A DNA stretch of 64,000 nucleotides. Source: Massilia sp. TS11 (GTDB taxonomy: Bacteria; Pseudomonadota; Gammaproteobacteria; Burkholderiales; Burkholderiaceae_D). Positions 48,538 through 57,709 of the stretch are shown here, piece by piece. A model generated the notes under the pieces. That model ran no database searches, had not been told where the DNA came from, and was given only the letters and a program-made list of their open reading frames with translations. Made by a program: the position numbers and the translations under genes. The DNA lies in NCBI RefSeq assembly GCF_022012445.1, contig NZ_JAKLTS010000007.1, positions 186,001-250,000 of the forward strand, read 5' to 3'. Position 1 is the first letter of the stretch. Each line of letters starts with the position of its first letter.

Positions 48538-50481
48538 TCAGGCCGCCTTTCCGACCGCAGCGAAGCTGCGCGCGTCGACGATGCGCAGGTCGGCGCTGAT
48601 GCTGCCGCGCCGCCCGTCCTCGAACTTGACTTCGGTGCTGATGAACTGCGAGCTCTTGCCGCTGTACAGAGCCTCGATCAGCAGCGCGTATTTGTCGGCG
48701 ATGAACTTGCGGCGCACCTTGCGCGTGCGCGTCAGCTCGTCGTCGTCCGGGTCGAGCTCCTTGTGCAGCACCAGGAAGCGCTGCACCTGGGTGGCCGCCA
48801 TCAGGTCCTCGCCGGCCAGGTCGGCATTGACCTTCTCGACGCATTCGCGGATCAGCTCATAGGTGGCGCTGTTGCCGGCCAGGTCGGTATAGCCCGCATA
48901 CGCGATGCCGCGCCGCTCGGCCCAGTTGCCAACCGCCTCCATGTCGATATTGATGAAGGCGCAGACCATGTCGCGCCCATGCCCGAAGGCGACCGCCTCT
49001 TTGATGAAGGGGAAGAACTTGAGCTTATTCTCGATGTAGTTGGGGGCGAACATGGCGCCCTGGTTGAGGCGCCCGACGTCGGCCGCGCGGTCGATGATTC
49101 GCAAGTGGCCCTCGTGGTCGAACATGCCGGCGTCGCCCGTGTGGAAGTAGCCCTGGGCGTCGATCACTTCGGCGGTGGCGTCGGGGCGCTTGTAGTAGCC
49201 GTCCATGGTGGCCGGCGATTTGACCAGGACCTCGCCGTTGTCGGCCAGGCGCACTTCGACGCCGGGCGCGGGCAGGCCCACGCTGTCGAACTTGATCTGA
49301 CCGTCCGGCTGCAGGCAGACGTAGGCGCAGGTTTCGGTGGAGCCGTACAGCTGCTTGAGATTGACGCCGATCGAGCGGTAGAAGCGAAACAGGTCGGGCC
49401 CGATGGCCGCGCCGGCCGTGTAGGCGACGCGGATGCGGCTCATGCCGAGCACATTTTTCAGCGGCCCGTAGACCAGCAGATTACCGAGCGCATAGCGCAG
49501 GCGCTCGCCGGCCGGCACCGCTTTGCCGTCGAGGATATCGGCGCCGACGCGGCGCGCCACCGCCATGAAATAGTCGAACATCGCGCGCTTGATGCGGCTG
49601 GCGTCCTCCATCCGGATCATCACCTGGGTCAGCAGGTTTTCAAACACGCGCGGCGGGGCGAAATAATAGGTCGGGCCGATCTCGCGCATATCGGTCATCA
49701 CCGTCTCGCCCGACTCCGGGCAGTTGACGGTGAAGCCGGCCGTCATCGCCTGCGCCAGCGAGAACAGGCAGTCGCCGACCCAGGCCATCGGCAGGTAGGA
49801 CAGCACGTCCTCGCGCTCGCTCAGCTGGTCGAAGCCGACCCCGCCGGCGCCGGCCGCGAGCAGCGCCGCATGCGACTGCACCACGCCTTTCGGCTTGCCC
49901 GTGGTGCCCGAGGTGTAGAGGATGATGGCCGGGTCGCTGGCCTGGCCGGCCGCCACTTCGGCCAGGTAGAAATCCGGGTGGGCGGCGTCGTGCGCGCGCC
50001 CCAGGGCCTGCAGCTGCGCATACGACTGCAGCCCCGGCTGGGCGTAGTGGCGCATGCCGCGTTCGTCCTCGTAGATGATGTGGGCCAGGGCCGGATTGGC
50101 GGCGCGCAGTTCGAGCAGCTTGTCGACCTGCTCCTGGTCCTCGACGATGGCGTAATGGATCTCGGCGTTGTCGAGCACGAAGGCCATGTCGGCCGCCGGC
50201 GCGTCCTGGTACAGGGGCACGGGCACGCCGCCCAGGGCCTGGGCCGCCAGCATCGCCCAGTACAGACGCGGGCGGTTGTCGCCGATGATCGCCAGGTGCA
50301 TGCCGCGCCGGAAGCCGATCGCGGCCAGGCCGCAGGCCAGGGCGCGCACTTCGGCGTTCACCTGGCCCCAGGTCCAGGCCTGCCAGATGCCGAGATACTT
50401 CTCGCGAAAGGCCGGCCGCTCGCCACGCACCGTGCCGTGGGCGAGCAGACACCGGGGGAAGGTCTGCTGTTTTGTCTCCAC
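48538..50481 (-). CDS. Long-chain acyl-CoA synthetase-like AMP-binding protein
   Basis: This 647-residue ANL-superfamily protein is the first gene of the Liv cluster. P-loop-like IILYTSGTTGKPKGVV lies near residue 190, LPMAWVGDCLFSLAQAM and QLYGSTETCAYV follow, and DGYYKRPDATAEVID / GYFHTGDAGMFD is the adenylate motif. The C-terminus has IKEAVAFGHGRDMVCAF. The start is taken as GTG at 50481, with GAGGGG six bases upstream; an adjacent GTG and a longer frame exist. It activates a fatty or aromatic acid to CoA thioester, consistent with an importer for such acids. Confidence 0.92.
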   Translation of the reverse strand: METKQQTFPRCLLAHGTVRGERPAFREKYLGIWQAWTWGQVNAEVRALACGLAAIGFRRGMHLAIIGDNRPRLYWAMLAAQALGGVPVPLYQDAPAADMAFVLDNAEIHYAIVEDQEQVDKLLELRAANPALAHIIYEDERGMRHYAQPGLQSYAQLQALGRAHDAAHPDFYLAEVAAGQASDPAIILYTSGTTGKPKGVVQSHAALLAAGAGGVGFDQLSEREDVLSYLPMAWVGDCLFSLAQAMTAGFTVNCPESGETVMTDMREIGPTYYFAPPRVFENLLTQVMIRMEDASRIKRAMFDYFMAVARRVGADILDGKAVPAGERLRYALGNLLVYGPLKNVLGMSRIRVAYTAGAAIGPDLFRFYRSIGVNLKQLYGSTETCAYVCLQPDGQIKFDSVGLPAPGVEVRLADNGEVLVKSPATMDGYYKRPDATAEVIDAQGYFHTGDAGMFDHEGHLRIIDRAADVGRLNQGAMFAPNYIENKLKFFPFIKEAVAFGHGRDMVCAFINIDMEAVGNWAERRGIAYAGYTDLAGNSATYELIRECVEKVNADLAGEDLMAATQVQRFLVLHKELDPDDDELTRTRKVRRKFIADKYALLIEALYSGKSSQFISTEVKFEDGRRGSISADLRIVDARSFAAVGKAA

Positions 50482-50618
50482 CACTGTCCCCTCTTGTTTT
50501 CCTGCGCCCTGCAGACAGTACAATGGCGCGGATTTGTTGGATCAATATTAGCCTGCGTTTTTTTCCGCAGTTGTCATCCAGACGACAATTGCCCGACTTT
50601 CGATTGTGCGACGCACCA

Positions 50619-51305
50619 ATGGACCAGCCCACACCGACCCTGATCGAGCACCTGCGCGCCACCATCTGGGGCCAGGTGCTGACGCCCGCCGAAATGGCGC
50701 GCGTGGAGGCCACCTGCTTCGAGCAGTTCGTGCCCAAGGGCGGCTTCGTCTGCCGCAAGGGCGAGGCCATCGAGAACTGGGTCGGCATCATCGAGGGCCT
50801 GGTCAAGATGAACAACTTCTCCCCGTCCGGGAAGAGCGTCACCTTCACCGGGGTGCCGACCGGCGGCTGGTTCGGCGAAGGCTCGCTGCTCAAGGACGAC
50901 ACCCGCAAATACGACGTGATCGCACTGCGCGACTCGCGCATTGCGCGCATGCCGCGCGCCACCTTCGAATGGCTGCTCGAGCACAGCTTGCCGTTCACGC
51001 GCTTTCTGCTGGTGCAGCTGAACGAGCGGCTCGGCCAGTTCATCGGCCAGGTCGAGCATGACCGCCTGCTCGACGTCGACACGCGCGTGGCGCGCTGCCT
51101 GGCCGCGATGTTCAACTCCCACCTGTATCCGGGCATCGGCACCCTCGTGCAGATTTCGCAGGAGGAGGTCGGCTATCTGTCGGGCGCCTCGCGCCAGCGC
51201 GCCAATCAGGCCCTGCAGCTGCTGGAAAAAGAAGGCCTGGTGCGGCTCGACTACGGCGGCATCCGCGTGCTCGATCTGGAAGGCCTGCGCCACTTCCAGG
51301 CCTGA
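50619..51305 (+). CDS. Crp/Fnr family transcriptional regulator
   Basis: This 228-residue protein has an N-terminal cyclic-nucleotide-binding-like beta roll (PKGGFVCRKGEAIENWVGIIEGLVKM, then GGWFGEGSLL) and a C-terminal winged helix with SQEEVGYLSGASRQRANQAL. It lacks the N-terminal cysteine cluster of true Fnr, and the beta roll does not show the Crp Arg-Ser pair. The effector is therefore unknown. It diverges from the acyl-CoA synthetase-Liv cluster by 137 bases and is its probable regulator. Confidence 0.92.
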   Translation: MDQPTPTLIEHLRATIWGQVLTPAEMARVEATCFEQFVPKGGFVCRKGEAIENWVGIIEGLVKMNNFSPSGKSVTFTGVPTGGWFGEGSLLKDDTRKYDVIALRDSRIARMPRATFEWLLEHSLPFTRFLLVQLNERLGQFIGQVEHDRLLDVDTRVARCLAAMFNSHLYPGIGTLVQISQEEVGYLSGASRQRANQALQLLEKEGLVRLDYGGIRVLDLEGLRHFQA

Positions 51306-51380
51306 GCGCGCGCCCTCGCATCTCGCGCCCCAAGCGCGTATGATCGCTTCCATCCGCATCCCATTCCTTAGCCAAGAAGT

Positions 51381-53177
51381 ATGACGACCCCCGACAAGCT
51401 GGCTGCGCTGCGCGCCGCCATGCGCGCCCAGTCCATCGACGCCTGCCTCGTGCTGGCCTCCGACCCGCACCTGTCCGAATACCTGCCGCCGCGCTGGCAG
51501 GGGCGCGAGTGGCTGAGCGGCTTCACCGGCTCGGTCGGCACCCTGATCGTGTGCGCCGAGCATGCCGGCCTGTGGACCGATGGCCGCTACTGGACCCAGG
51601 CCGAAACCGAGCTGGCCGGCAGCGGCATCGAGCTGATGAAGCTCAGCTCCGGCGCCAGCCTGCAATACATCGACTGGCTGGCCGCCCATCTGCAGCCGGG
51701 TCAGGTGGCCGCCGTCGACGCCAATGTGCTCGGCCTGGCCGTGGCGCGCCAGCTGCGCCAGACCCTGGCCGCGCGCGGCATCAGTCTGCGCACCGATCTG
51801 GACCTGCTCGACGCCATCTGGCCCGCGCGCCCCGGCCTGCCGGCCGCCCCCGTATTCGAGCACGCGGCCCCTTACGCGACCCTGACGCGCGCCGCCAAGC
51901 TGGCCCAGGTGCGCGCGGCAATGGCGGCGGCCGGCGCCACGCGCCATCTGGTGTCGACCCTCGACGACATCGCCTGGCTGCTGAATCTGCGCGGCAGCGA
52001 CATCGCTTACAACCCGGTGTTCTGCGCCCATCTGCTGCTGGGCGCCGACAGCGCCACCCTGTTCGTCGAGGCGGCCAAGCTGGCGCCCGAGCTGCAGGCG
52101 CGTCTGGCCGCCGACGGCGTGCGTCTGGCGCCGTATGGCGCGGCCGCTGCCGCCGTCGGCGCGCTCGATCCGGACGAGACCCTGCTGATCGACCCGCGCC
52201 GCATCACGGCCGGCCTGCGCGACTGCGTGCCGGCCGCCATGCGCGTGATCGAGGCGCTCAATCCGAGCACCCTGGCCAAGAGCCGCAAGAGCGCGGCCGA
52301 CATCGCCAACGTGCGCGCCACCATGGAGCAGGACGGCGCCGCGCTGTGCGCCTTCTTCGCCTGGCTCGAGCCGCAGCTGGCCAGGCCGGCGGCCTGCACC
52401 CTGCGCGAAACGGATATCGCCGACCAGCTGCTGGCGCTGCGCGTGGCGCGGCCCGGCTTCATCAGCCCGAGTTTTTCCACCATCGCCGGCTTTAACAGCA
52501 ATGGCGCGGTGATCCACTACCGCGCCCATCCGGCCACGGCCGCTACCATCAATGCCGACGGCCTGCTGCTGATCGACTCCGGCGGCCAGTACCTGGGCGG
52601 CACCACCGACATCACGCGCGTGGTCGCGGTCGGCCAGGCCAGCGCCGCGCAGCGGCGCGACTTCACCCTGGTCCTGAAGGGCATGATCGCGCTGTCGGTG
52701 GCGCGCTTCCCGCGCGCGACCCGCTCGCCCATGCTCGACGCGATCGCACGCGCGCCGCTGTGGGCGGCCGGCGCCGACTACGGCCACGGCACCGGCCACG
52801 GGGTCGGCTACTTCCTGAATGTGCACGAAGGGCCGCAGTCGATTTCGCCGGCCGCCCTGGCGACGCCCGAAACGGCGCTGGAAGAGGGCATGATCACCTC
52901 CAACGAGCCGGGCCTGTACCGCCCCGGGCGCTGGGGCATCCGGATCGAGAACCTGGTGCTGACGGTGGCCGCCGGCCAGACCGAATTCGGCGACTTCCTC
53001 GCCTTCGAGACCCTGACCCTGTGCCCGATCGACACCCGCCTGATCGAGCGCAGCCTGCTGCGCCAGGACGAAATCGACTGGCTCAACGCCTACCACGCCA
53101 GCGTGCGCGCACGCCTGCTGCCGCATGTGGACGGGGCCGCGCGCGCCTGGCTCGAACAACGTACGGAGGCCCTGTGA
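51381..53177 (+). CDS. Aminopeptidase P family (M24) peptidase
   Basis: This 598-residue, two-domain creatinase-like N-terminal plus M24 catalytic region removes N-terminal residues before proline. Metal ligands are visible in LLIDSGGQYLGGTTDITR (two aspartates), GHGTGHGVGYFLNVHEGP (histidine), TSNEPGLYR and RIENLVL (two glutamates). The length fits the eukaryote-like long aminopeptidase P group. It starts 75 bases after the Crp/Fnr-type gene. Its stop overlaps the start of a small gene by GTGA. Confidence 0.93.
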   Translation: MTTPDKLAALRAAMRAQSIDACLVLASDPHLSEYLPPRWQGREWLSGFTGSVGTLIVCAEHAGLWTDGRYWTQAETELAGSGIELMKLSSGASLQYIDWLAAHLQPGQVAAVDANVLGLAVARQLRQTLAARGISLRTDLDLLDAIWPARPGLPAAPVFEHAAPYATLTRAAKLAQVRAAMAAAGATRHLVSTLDDIAWLLNLRGSDIAYNPVFCAHLLLGADSATLFVEAAKLAPELQARLAADGVRLAPYGAAAAAVGALDPDETLLIDPRRITAGLRDCVPAAMRVIEALNPSTLAKSRKSAADIANVRATMEQDGAALCAFFAWLEPQLARPAACTLRETDIADQLLALRVARPGFISPSFSTIAGFNSNGAVIHYRAHPATAATINADGLLLIDSGGQYLGGTTDITRVVAVGQASAAQRRDFTLVLKGMIALSVARFPRATRSPMLDAIARAPLWAAGADYGHGTGHGVGYFLNVHEGPQSISPAALATPETALEEGMITSNEPGLYRPGRWGIRIENLVLTVAAGQTEFGDFLAFETLTLCPIDTRLIERSLLRQDEIDWLNAYHASVRARLLPHVDGAARAWLEQRTEAL

Positions 53178-53431
53178 GCGCCCGTTCCACCCGCGCCAGC
53201 AGCGCCGTCGAGCGCCTCAAGCGGCGCACCGGCCAGAGTGACTGGAGCATGACGATCACCGGCGCCGGCCTGTTCCAGCTGAGCGAACATCCGGACGCCG
53301 CGCCGCTGCACGCGCCGCTCGAGCTGGACGAGTTTGTCGCCTACGTCGACAAGCTCGGACCGCAGGCGGAAAAGCGCGTCAGCAAGCATGACCGCGCATT
53401 CGAGCGCCAGCTGCGCAAAACCCAAGACTGA
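53174..53431 (+). CDS. Small hypothetical protein
   Basis: This 85-residue basic protein starts at GTG 53174, overlapping the peptidase stop (GTGA), with ACGGAGG five bases before it. It has no signal peptide or membrane helix. It reads MSARSTRASSAVERLKRR then AGLFQLSEHPDAAPLH and a charged C-terminal helix, LGPQAEKRVSKHDRAFERQL. I do not recognise it. The tight coupling on both sides and good ribosome site argue that it is real. Confidence 0.7.
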   Translation: MSARSTRASSAVERLKRRTGQSDWSMTITGAGLFQLSEHPDAAPLHAPLELDEFVAYVDKLGPQAEKRVSKHDRAFERQLRKTQD

Positions 53432-53441
53432 GAGGCCGCCG

Positions 53442-54185
53442 ATGCCCACGATCGAGACACTCACCACCTACTGGTCCGAGCGCGAGCTGTTCGCCAACAC
53501 CATCATCGTGATGAACCTGCTCGGGGCCCTGTCCCTGGGCCTGCTGGTCGGCTACGAGCGCAGCTACCACGGGCGCGCGGCCGGCATGCGCACCTATGGC
53601 CTGGTGTGCATGGCCTCGTGCGCGCTGACCATCATCGCCGGCTTCCCCGGCATGTGGTTCGGCGGCGGTCTGCCCGCGTCGGCCGCGGCCGACCCGACCC
53701 GCATCATCCAGGGCATCGTTACCGGCATCGGCTTTCTCGGCACCGGCGTGATCATGCGCGAGGGCTTCAACATCAGCGGCCTGTCGACCGCGGCTTCGCT
53801 GTGGGCGGCCTCCGTGATCGGCGTGCTGGTCGGCCTGAACTTCTACCTGGCCGCCATTTCGCTGGCCTGCGCCAGCGCGATCGCCATGATCGGCCTGCCC
53901 TCGCTCGAAGTGATGCTGCCGCGCCGGCATGCGGTCGCCATCATGATCCGCTTCGGCCACGGGGTCATTCCCGATGAGGCGCAGATGCGCGCTTTCGCGC
54001 TCGACCACGGCTACGAGATCGCCCTCGGCTCGCTCAATATCAGCGCCGACGGCAAGCAGCAGGAATGGCGCTTCGTCTGCCAGGCCCTGTCGCGCCACCA
54101 CTGCGCCACCCTGAGCGAACTCGGTAACGCCCTGCGCCTGCTCGAGGGCGTGGACGGCTACCAGGTCGCGCACGCGAGGAACTGA
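53442..54185 (+). CDS. MgtC/SapB family membrane protein
   Basis: This 247-residue protein has about four or five N-terminal helices carrying the MgtC signature: LGALSLGLLVGYERSYHGRAAGMRTYGLV, then GIGFLGTGVIMREGFNISGLSTAASLWAA. The C-terminal 90 residues form a soluble ACT-like domain. MgtC family members help bacteria cope with low magnesium or act on the ATP synthase; here that is only family knowledge. Start ATG 53442 follows GAGAGG by eight bases. It is two bases upstream of the DUF924 gene. Confidence 0.92.
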   Translation: MPTIETLTTYWSERELFANTIIVMNLLGALSLGLLVGYERSYHGRAAGMRTYGLVCMASCALTIIAGFPGMWFGGGLPASAAADPTRIIQGIVTGIGFLGTGVIMREGFNISGLSTAASLWAASVIGVLVGLNFYLAAISLACASAIAMIGLPSLEVMLPRRHAVAIMIRFGHGVIPDEAQMRAFALDHGYEIALGSLNISADGKQQEWRFVCQALSRHHCATLSELGNALRLLEGVDGYQVAHARN

Positions 54186-54187
54186 GC

Positions 54188-54766
54188 ATGCAGCCGCAGG
54201 ACGTCCTCGATTTCTGGTTCCTGCCGGCGGCCGATCCGCGCCACGGCCAGCAGCGCGCCGAATGGTTCCGCAAGGACCCCGCCTTCGACGCCAGCATCCG
54301 CAACCAATTCGGGCCGACCATCAGCCAGGCCGTCAACGGCGGCCTGCGCGACTGGGATGCGCAAGGCCCGGGCGGCGCGCTGGCGCGCATCATCGTGCTC
54401 GACCAGTTCACGCGCAACGCCGGGCGCGACACGGCGGCCGCCTTCGCCGGCGACACGCTGGCGCTGGCCGCGGCCCAGGCCCTGGTCGCCAGCGGGGCCG
54501 ACCGCGCGCTCACGCCGCTGCAGCGCTGGTTCGCCTACCTGCCGTTCGAGCATGCGGAAAGCGCCGCCATGCAGGCGCAGTCGGTGGCCCTGTTCAGCGC
54601 CCTGGCCGAGGCCGATCCGAGCCTGGCGGGCGCGCTCGATTACGCGCACCGCCACCGCGGCGTGATCGCCCGCTTCGGCCGCTTCCCGCACCGCAACGCC
54701 ATCCTCGGGCGCGCCTCGAGCGCGGACGAACTGGCCTACCTGGCCCAGCCCGGGTCCGGTTTCTGA
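54188..54766 (+). CDS. DUF924 family protein
   Basis: This 192-residue alpha-helical protein has the DUF924 signature: VLDFWFLPAADPRHGQQRAEWFRKDPAFD at the start, ARIIVLDQFTRNAGRDTA in the middle and RWFAYLPFEHAES / HRHRGVIARFGRFPHRNAILGR near the end. The fold is tetratricopeptide-like. It has no known enzymatic role. Its stop TGA and the next gene's ATG overlap by one base (TGATG). Confidence 0.93.
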   Translation: MQPQDVLDFWFLPAADPRHGQQRAEWFRKDPAFDASIRNQFGPTISQAVNGGLRDWDAQGPGGALARIIVLDQFTRNAGRDTAAAFAGDTLALAAAQALVASGADRALTPLQRWFAYLPFEHAESAAMQAQSVALFSALAEADPSLAGALDYAHRHRGVIARFGRFPHRNAILGRASSADELAYLAQPGSGF

Positions 54767-55617
54767 TGCGCGCGCGCCTGAACCTGATCGGGGCCGGCCA
54801 CGTCGGCCGTGTGCTCGGCAAGCTGTTCCATGAGCACGGCGTGTTCACGGTGCAGGACGTGCTGACCCGCAGCGCCGCCAGCGCCGACGCCGCCGTCGCC
54901 TTCATCGGCGCCGGGCGTGGTGTCGCCAGCCTGGATGCGCTGCGTCCAGCCGAGGTGATCCTGGTGGCGGTCGGCGATGACCAGATCGCCGGCGTGGCGG
55001 CCGCCCTCGGCGCGCGCGCCGCCGGCGCCACCGTGTTCCATTGCAGCGGCGCCAAGACCGCGGCCGAGCTGGCTGCGCTCAATGGCGCCCACTGTGCCAG
55101 CGCGCACCCGATCCGCAGCTTCGCCGATCCGGCGCGCGTGGCGGCCGAGTTCGCCGGCACCTACGTCGGCATCGAAGGCGCGCCCGCCGCGCTGGCCGTG
55201 CTGACGCCGGCGCTGGAAGCAATCGGCGCCCGCCCGGTGCCGATCGACACCGCGGCCAAGACCGTCTACCACGCGGCGGCCGTGTTCGCCTCCAACTACC
55301 TTGTCGCCGTGATGGACGCGGCCCTGCGCGCCTACGCGGCGGCCGGGATCGCGCCCGAGGTCGCACGGGCGCTGGCCGCCCCGCTGGCGAGCGAGACCCT
55401 GGCCAACGTACTGCGTCTCGGTCCCGAGGCTGCGCTCAGCGGCCCGATCGCGCGCGGCGACCTGGCCACGGTAGCGCGCCAGCAGGCCGCCGTCAGCGCC
55501 TGGGACGCCCCCAGCGGCGCGCTCTACGCCGCGCTCGCCGCCGCCACCCAAGATCTTGCCGCACGGCGAAATCGGGGTCAGACCCCAATTTCCCCGGACG
55601 GCAACAAAGGCGCCTGA
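54766..55617 (+). CDS. Rossmann-fold DUF2520 protein
   Basis: This 283-residue protein has an NAD(P)-binding N-terminus (NLIGAGHVGRVLGKLF, near residues 6-21) with FHCSGAKTAAEL and SAHPIRSFADP motifs. The C-terminal helical domain (DTAAKTVYHAAAVFASNYLVAVMDAAL and GPIARGD) matches the DUF2520 family, related to pyrroline-5-carboxylate and ketopantoate reductases. The last 14 codons (RGQTPISPDGNKGA) are encoded by a GGGGTCAGACCCC repeat and flank, so the natural C-terminus may have been replaced by repeat insertion. Confidence 0.88.
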   Translation: MRARLNLIGAGHVGRVLGKLFHEHGVFTVQDVLTRSAASADAAVAFIGAGRGVASLDALRPAEVILVAVGDDQIAGVAAALGARAAGATVFHCSGAKTAAELAALNGAHCASAHPIRSFADPARVAAEFAGTYVGIEGAPAALAVLTPALEAIGARPVPIDTAAKTVYHAAAVFASNYLVAVMDAALRAYAAAGIAPEVARALAAPLASETLANVLRLGPEAALSGPIARGDLATVARQQAAVSAWDAPSGALYAALAAATQDLAARRNRGQTPISPDGNKGA

Positions 55618-55714
55618 GGCCCAGCCAAACTTGCGCCCCAGATAAATGGGGTCTGACCCCGATTTATCTGTCCGGCAAAGAAAATTGCGCGTTGGATAAA
55701 TGGGGTCTGACCCC
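55574..55714. repeat. Three GGGGTC-type palindromic repeats
   Basis: GGGGTCAGACCCC at 55574-55586 lies inside the end of the DUF2520 coding sequence. Two GGGGTCTGACCCC copies follow at 55648-55660 and 55702-55714, each preceded by GATAAAT or a close variant and followed by GATTTATCT or GATTTTTCT. They look like dispersed REP-type elements. They fill the 240-base gap before the GH18 gene, which otherwise holds nothing recognised. Confidence 0.9.
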
Positions 55715-55860
55715 GATTTTTCTGGCGTGACAATTTGATGACAATTCCCGACAAATATTCGGTACAAAATTTCCGTATGGAAAGTTAGACTGGGTTCAGC
55801 CGGTGCTGGATCGACGTCGCAGTACCGGTCAGTCCAATAACGAAACGGGAATTGACCACT

Positions 55861-57687
55861 ATGAGAATTTCGCTCAGGCGCCTTGCCGCCCTGGTGCTGG
55901 CCGCCGGTGTGACGGCCGCACCCCTCTGTGTCGAAGCCGCCCCCACTGGTAAGTGGGTGACGGCTTACTACGGCTCCTATTTCTGGGATAACCCGGAATA
56001 CCAGCAACCCCAGTATGTCGACTTCACCGCCATGACGCACTTCGTGTTCGCCCGCGTCGGCCCGGGCGGCGGCCAGATGGGCGGCCAGCCGGGCCAGGTG
56101 ATGCCGGGCGGCGGCACCGCCCAGTCGATGAAATCGGTCGGTCCGGGTGCGCCTAACCAGACCGTCGAAGACTGGATGATCGCGCGCGCTCACGCCAATA
56201 ACGTCAAAGCCCTGCTGATGCTGGGCGGCGAAGGCGATGGCCCGGGCTTTACCAAATCCACCCAGCCGGACGTGCGCCCGCTGTTCGTCAAGAACCTAAT
56301 CGATTACCTGGCCGCCCATGATTACGACGGTATCGACGTCGACTGGGAAAACGTCACCACCACCTCGGACCAGGACCTGCTCGAAGCCCTGGTGGCCGAC
56401 CTGCGCGCGGCCGCCAACGCCCACCCGCGCTGGGCCCAGTCGGGTTTCCTGATCACCTATCCGGCCGGCATGTTGAACACCAATATCGACCGCGTCTCGG
56501 CCCACTCGGTGCGCCTGGCCGCCATGGTCGATCAGTTCAACCTGATGAGCTACGGCATGGGCTGGTTCGGCATGGGCTGGCAGAGCACGGTGTTCGCGCC
56601 GCTGACCGGCCAGAACCCGCAGCGCCCGATGGACATCGCCTCCTCGGTCCAGGCCTATGTCGACGCGGGCATCCCGCGTAGCAAGATTGGCATGGGCATC
56701 GGCTTCTATGGCATGAACTACAAGCCGCCGTTCAGCGCGCCCGGCAAGTCGACCGACGGCTATCCGATGGACACCTGGAGCGTCAACGACTACACCTGGA
56801 GCTACAACAAGCTGGCCAAGTATGGCTACCTGAGCAATGGTGAGTACCACTGGGACGCCGCCACCCAGAACGCCTACCGCACCTATCCGGGCGGCTATGC
56901 GGTCGAGGGCCGTCCGACCTCGGGCTACCTCAGCTATGAAGACCCGACCAGTATCGCCGCCAAGGGCGCCTGGGCGCTGTCGACCGCGCCGAACGCGGGC
57001 GTGGGCGGCACCATCGTCTGGGTGCTCAACTATGGCACCACCGATGGCGTCAACAATCCGCTGATGGCGGCCGTGAAGAAGGCCTTCCTCGATCCGAGCG
57101 CTCCGGGCGAAGGCCCGCCGCCGCCGCCGCCGCCGACCCCGGCCATCATCACCTCGACCATGAACATCAGCAGCGACTGGGGCAGCGGCTACTGCGCCAG
57201 CGTGGTGGTCAATAACGAGGGCCAGATGGCGGGCGAGTGGAATGTCAGCTTCCCGTTCAGCGATACGGTGGCCAATAGCTGGAACGCGGTGTTCACGGTG
57301 GCGGACGGCAAGCTCAGCGTCGCGGGCCAGGAATGGAACCGCGTCGTCTATCCGGGCGAACCGCGCACGGCCGGCTTCTGCGCCAACCGTCCGCCCAAGG
57401 CCCCGCCGCCGCCGGCGCCGGTGCCGGAAGGTGCACTCAGCGGCTCGGTGACGATCACCAGCGACTGGACCAGCGGCTACTGCGCCTCGATCAAGGTGGC
57501 CAATAGCAGCAGCGTGGCGATCAATAACTGGTCGATCAGCCTGCCGGTGCAGGGCACGGTTCAGAACCTGTGGAACGGCAAGTTCACCCAGAGCGGGGCC
57601 AGCATCACCCTGGCCGGCCCGGACTGGAACCCGAACCTGGCCGCCGGCGCCAGCAACAGCAGCATCGGTTTCTGCGCCAGCCGCTAA
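55861..57687 (+). CDS. Secreted GH18 chitinase-like enzyme with two CBM2-like modules
   Basis: This 608-residue protein has a Sec signal peptide (about 27 residues, ending in VEAAP). The GH18 barrel spans about 30-415; the catalytic DxxDxDxE is DGIDVDWE with D156, D159, D161 and catalytic acid E163, and MSYGMGWFG supplies the conserved Met-Tyr. A seven-proline linker begins at residue 420. Two similar modules of about 85 residues follow, each opening SDWxSGYCAS and closing with an FCA cysteine, like family 2 carbohydrate-binding modules, separated by a second proline-rich linker. It probably degrades chitin outside the cell. Confidence 0.93.
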   Translation: MRISLRRLAALVLAAGVTAAPLCVEAAPTGKWVTAYYGSYFWDNPEYQQPQYVDFTAMTHFVFARVGPGGGQMGGQPGQVMPGGGTAQSMKSVGPGAPNQTVEDWMIARAHANNVKALLMLGGEGDGPGFTKSTQPDVRPLFVKNLIDYLAAHDYDGIDVDWENVTTTSDQDLLEALVADLRAAANAHPRWAQSGFLITYPAGMLNTNIDRVSAHSVRLAAMVDQFNLMSYGMGWFGMGWQSTVFAPLTGQNPQRPMDIASSVQAYVDAGIPRSKIGMGIGFYGMNYKPPFSAPGKSTDGYPMDTWSVNDYTWSYNKLAKYGYLSNGEYHWDAATQNAYRTYPGGYAVEGRPTSGYLSYEDPTSIAAKGAWALSTAPNAGVGGTIVWVLNYGTTDGVNNPLMAAVKKAFLDPSAPGEGPPPPPPPTPAIITSTMNISSDWGSGYCASVVVNNEGQMAGEWNVSFPFSDTVANSWNAVFTVADGKLSVAGQEWNRVVYPGEPRTAGFCANRPPKAPPPPAPVPEGALSGSVTITSDWTSGYCASIKVANSSSVAINNWSISLPVQGTVQNLWNGKFTQSGASITLAGPDWNPNLAAGASNSSIGFCASR

Positions 57688-57709
57688 TTGCCGCGTTAGA
57701 ATGGGGCGT

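Noticed and set aside
45756..48599. 947-codon open frame antisense to the Liv genes
   Set aside because: Shadow of four conserved transporter genes; glutamine/histidine/arginine-rich nonsense.
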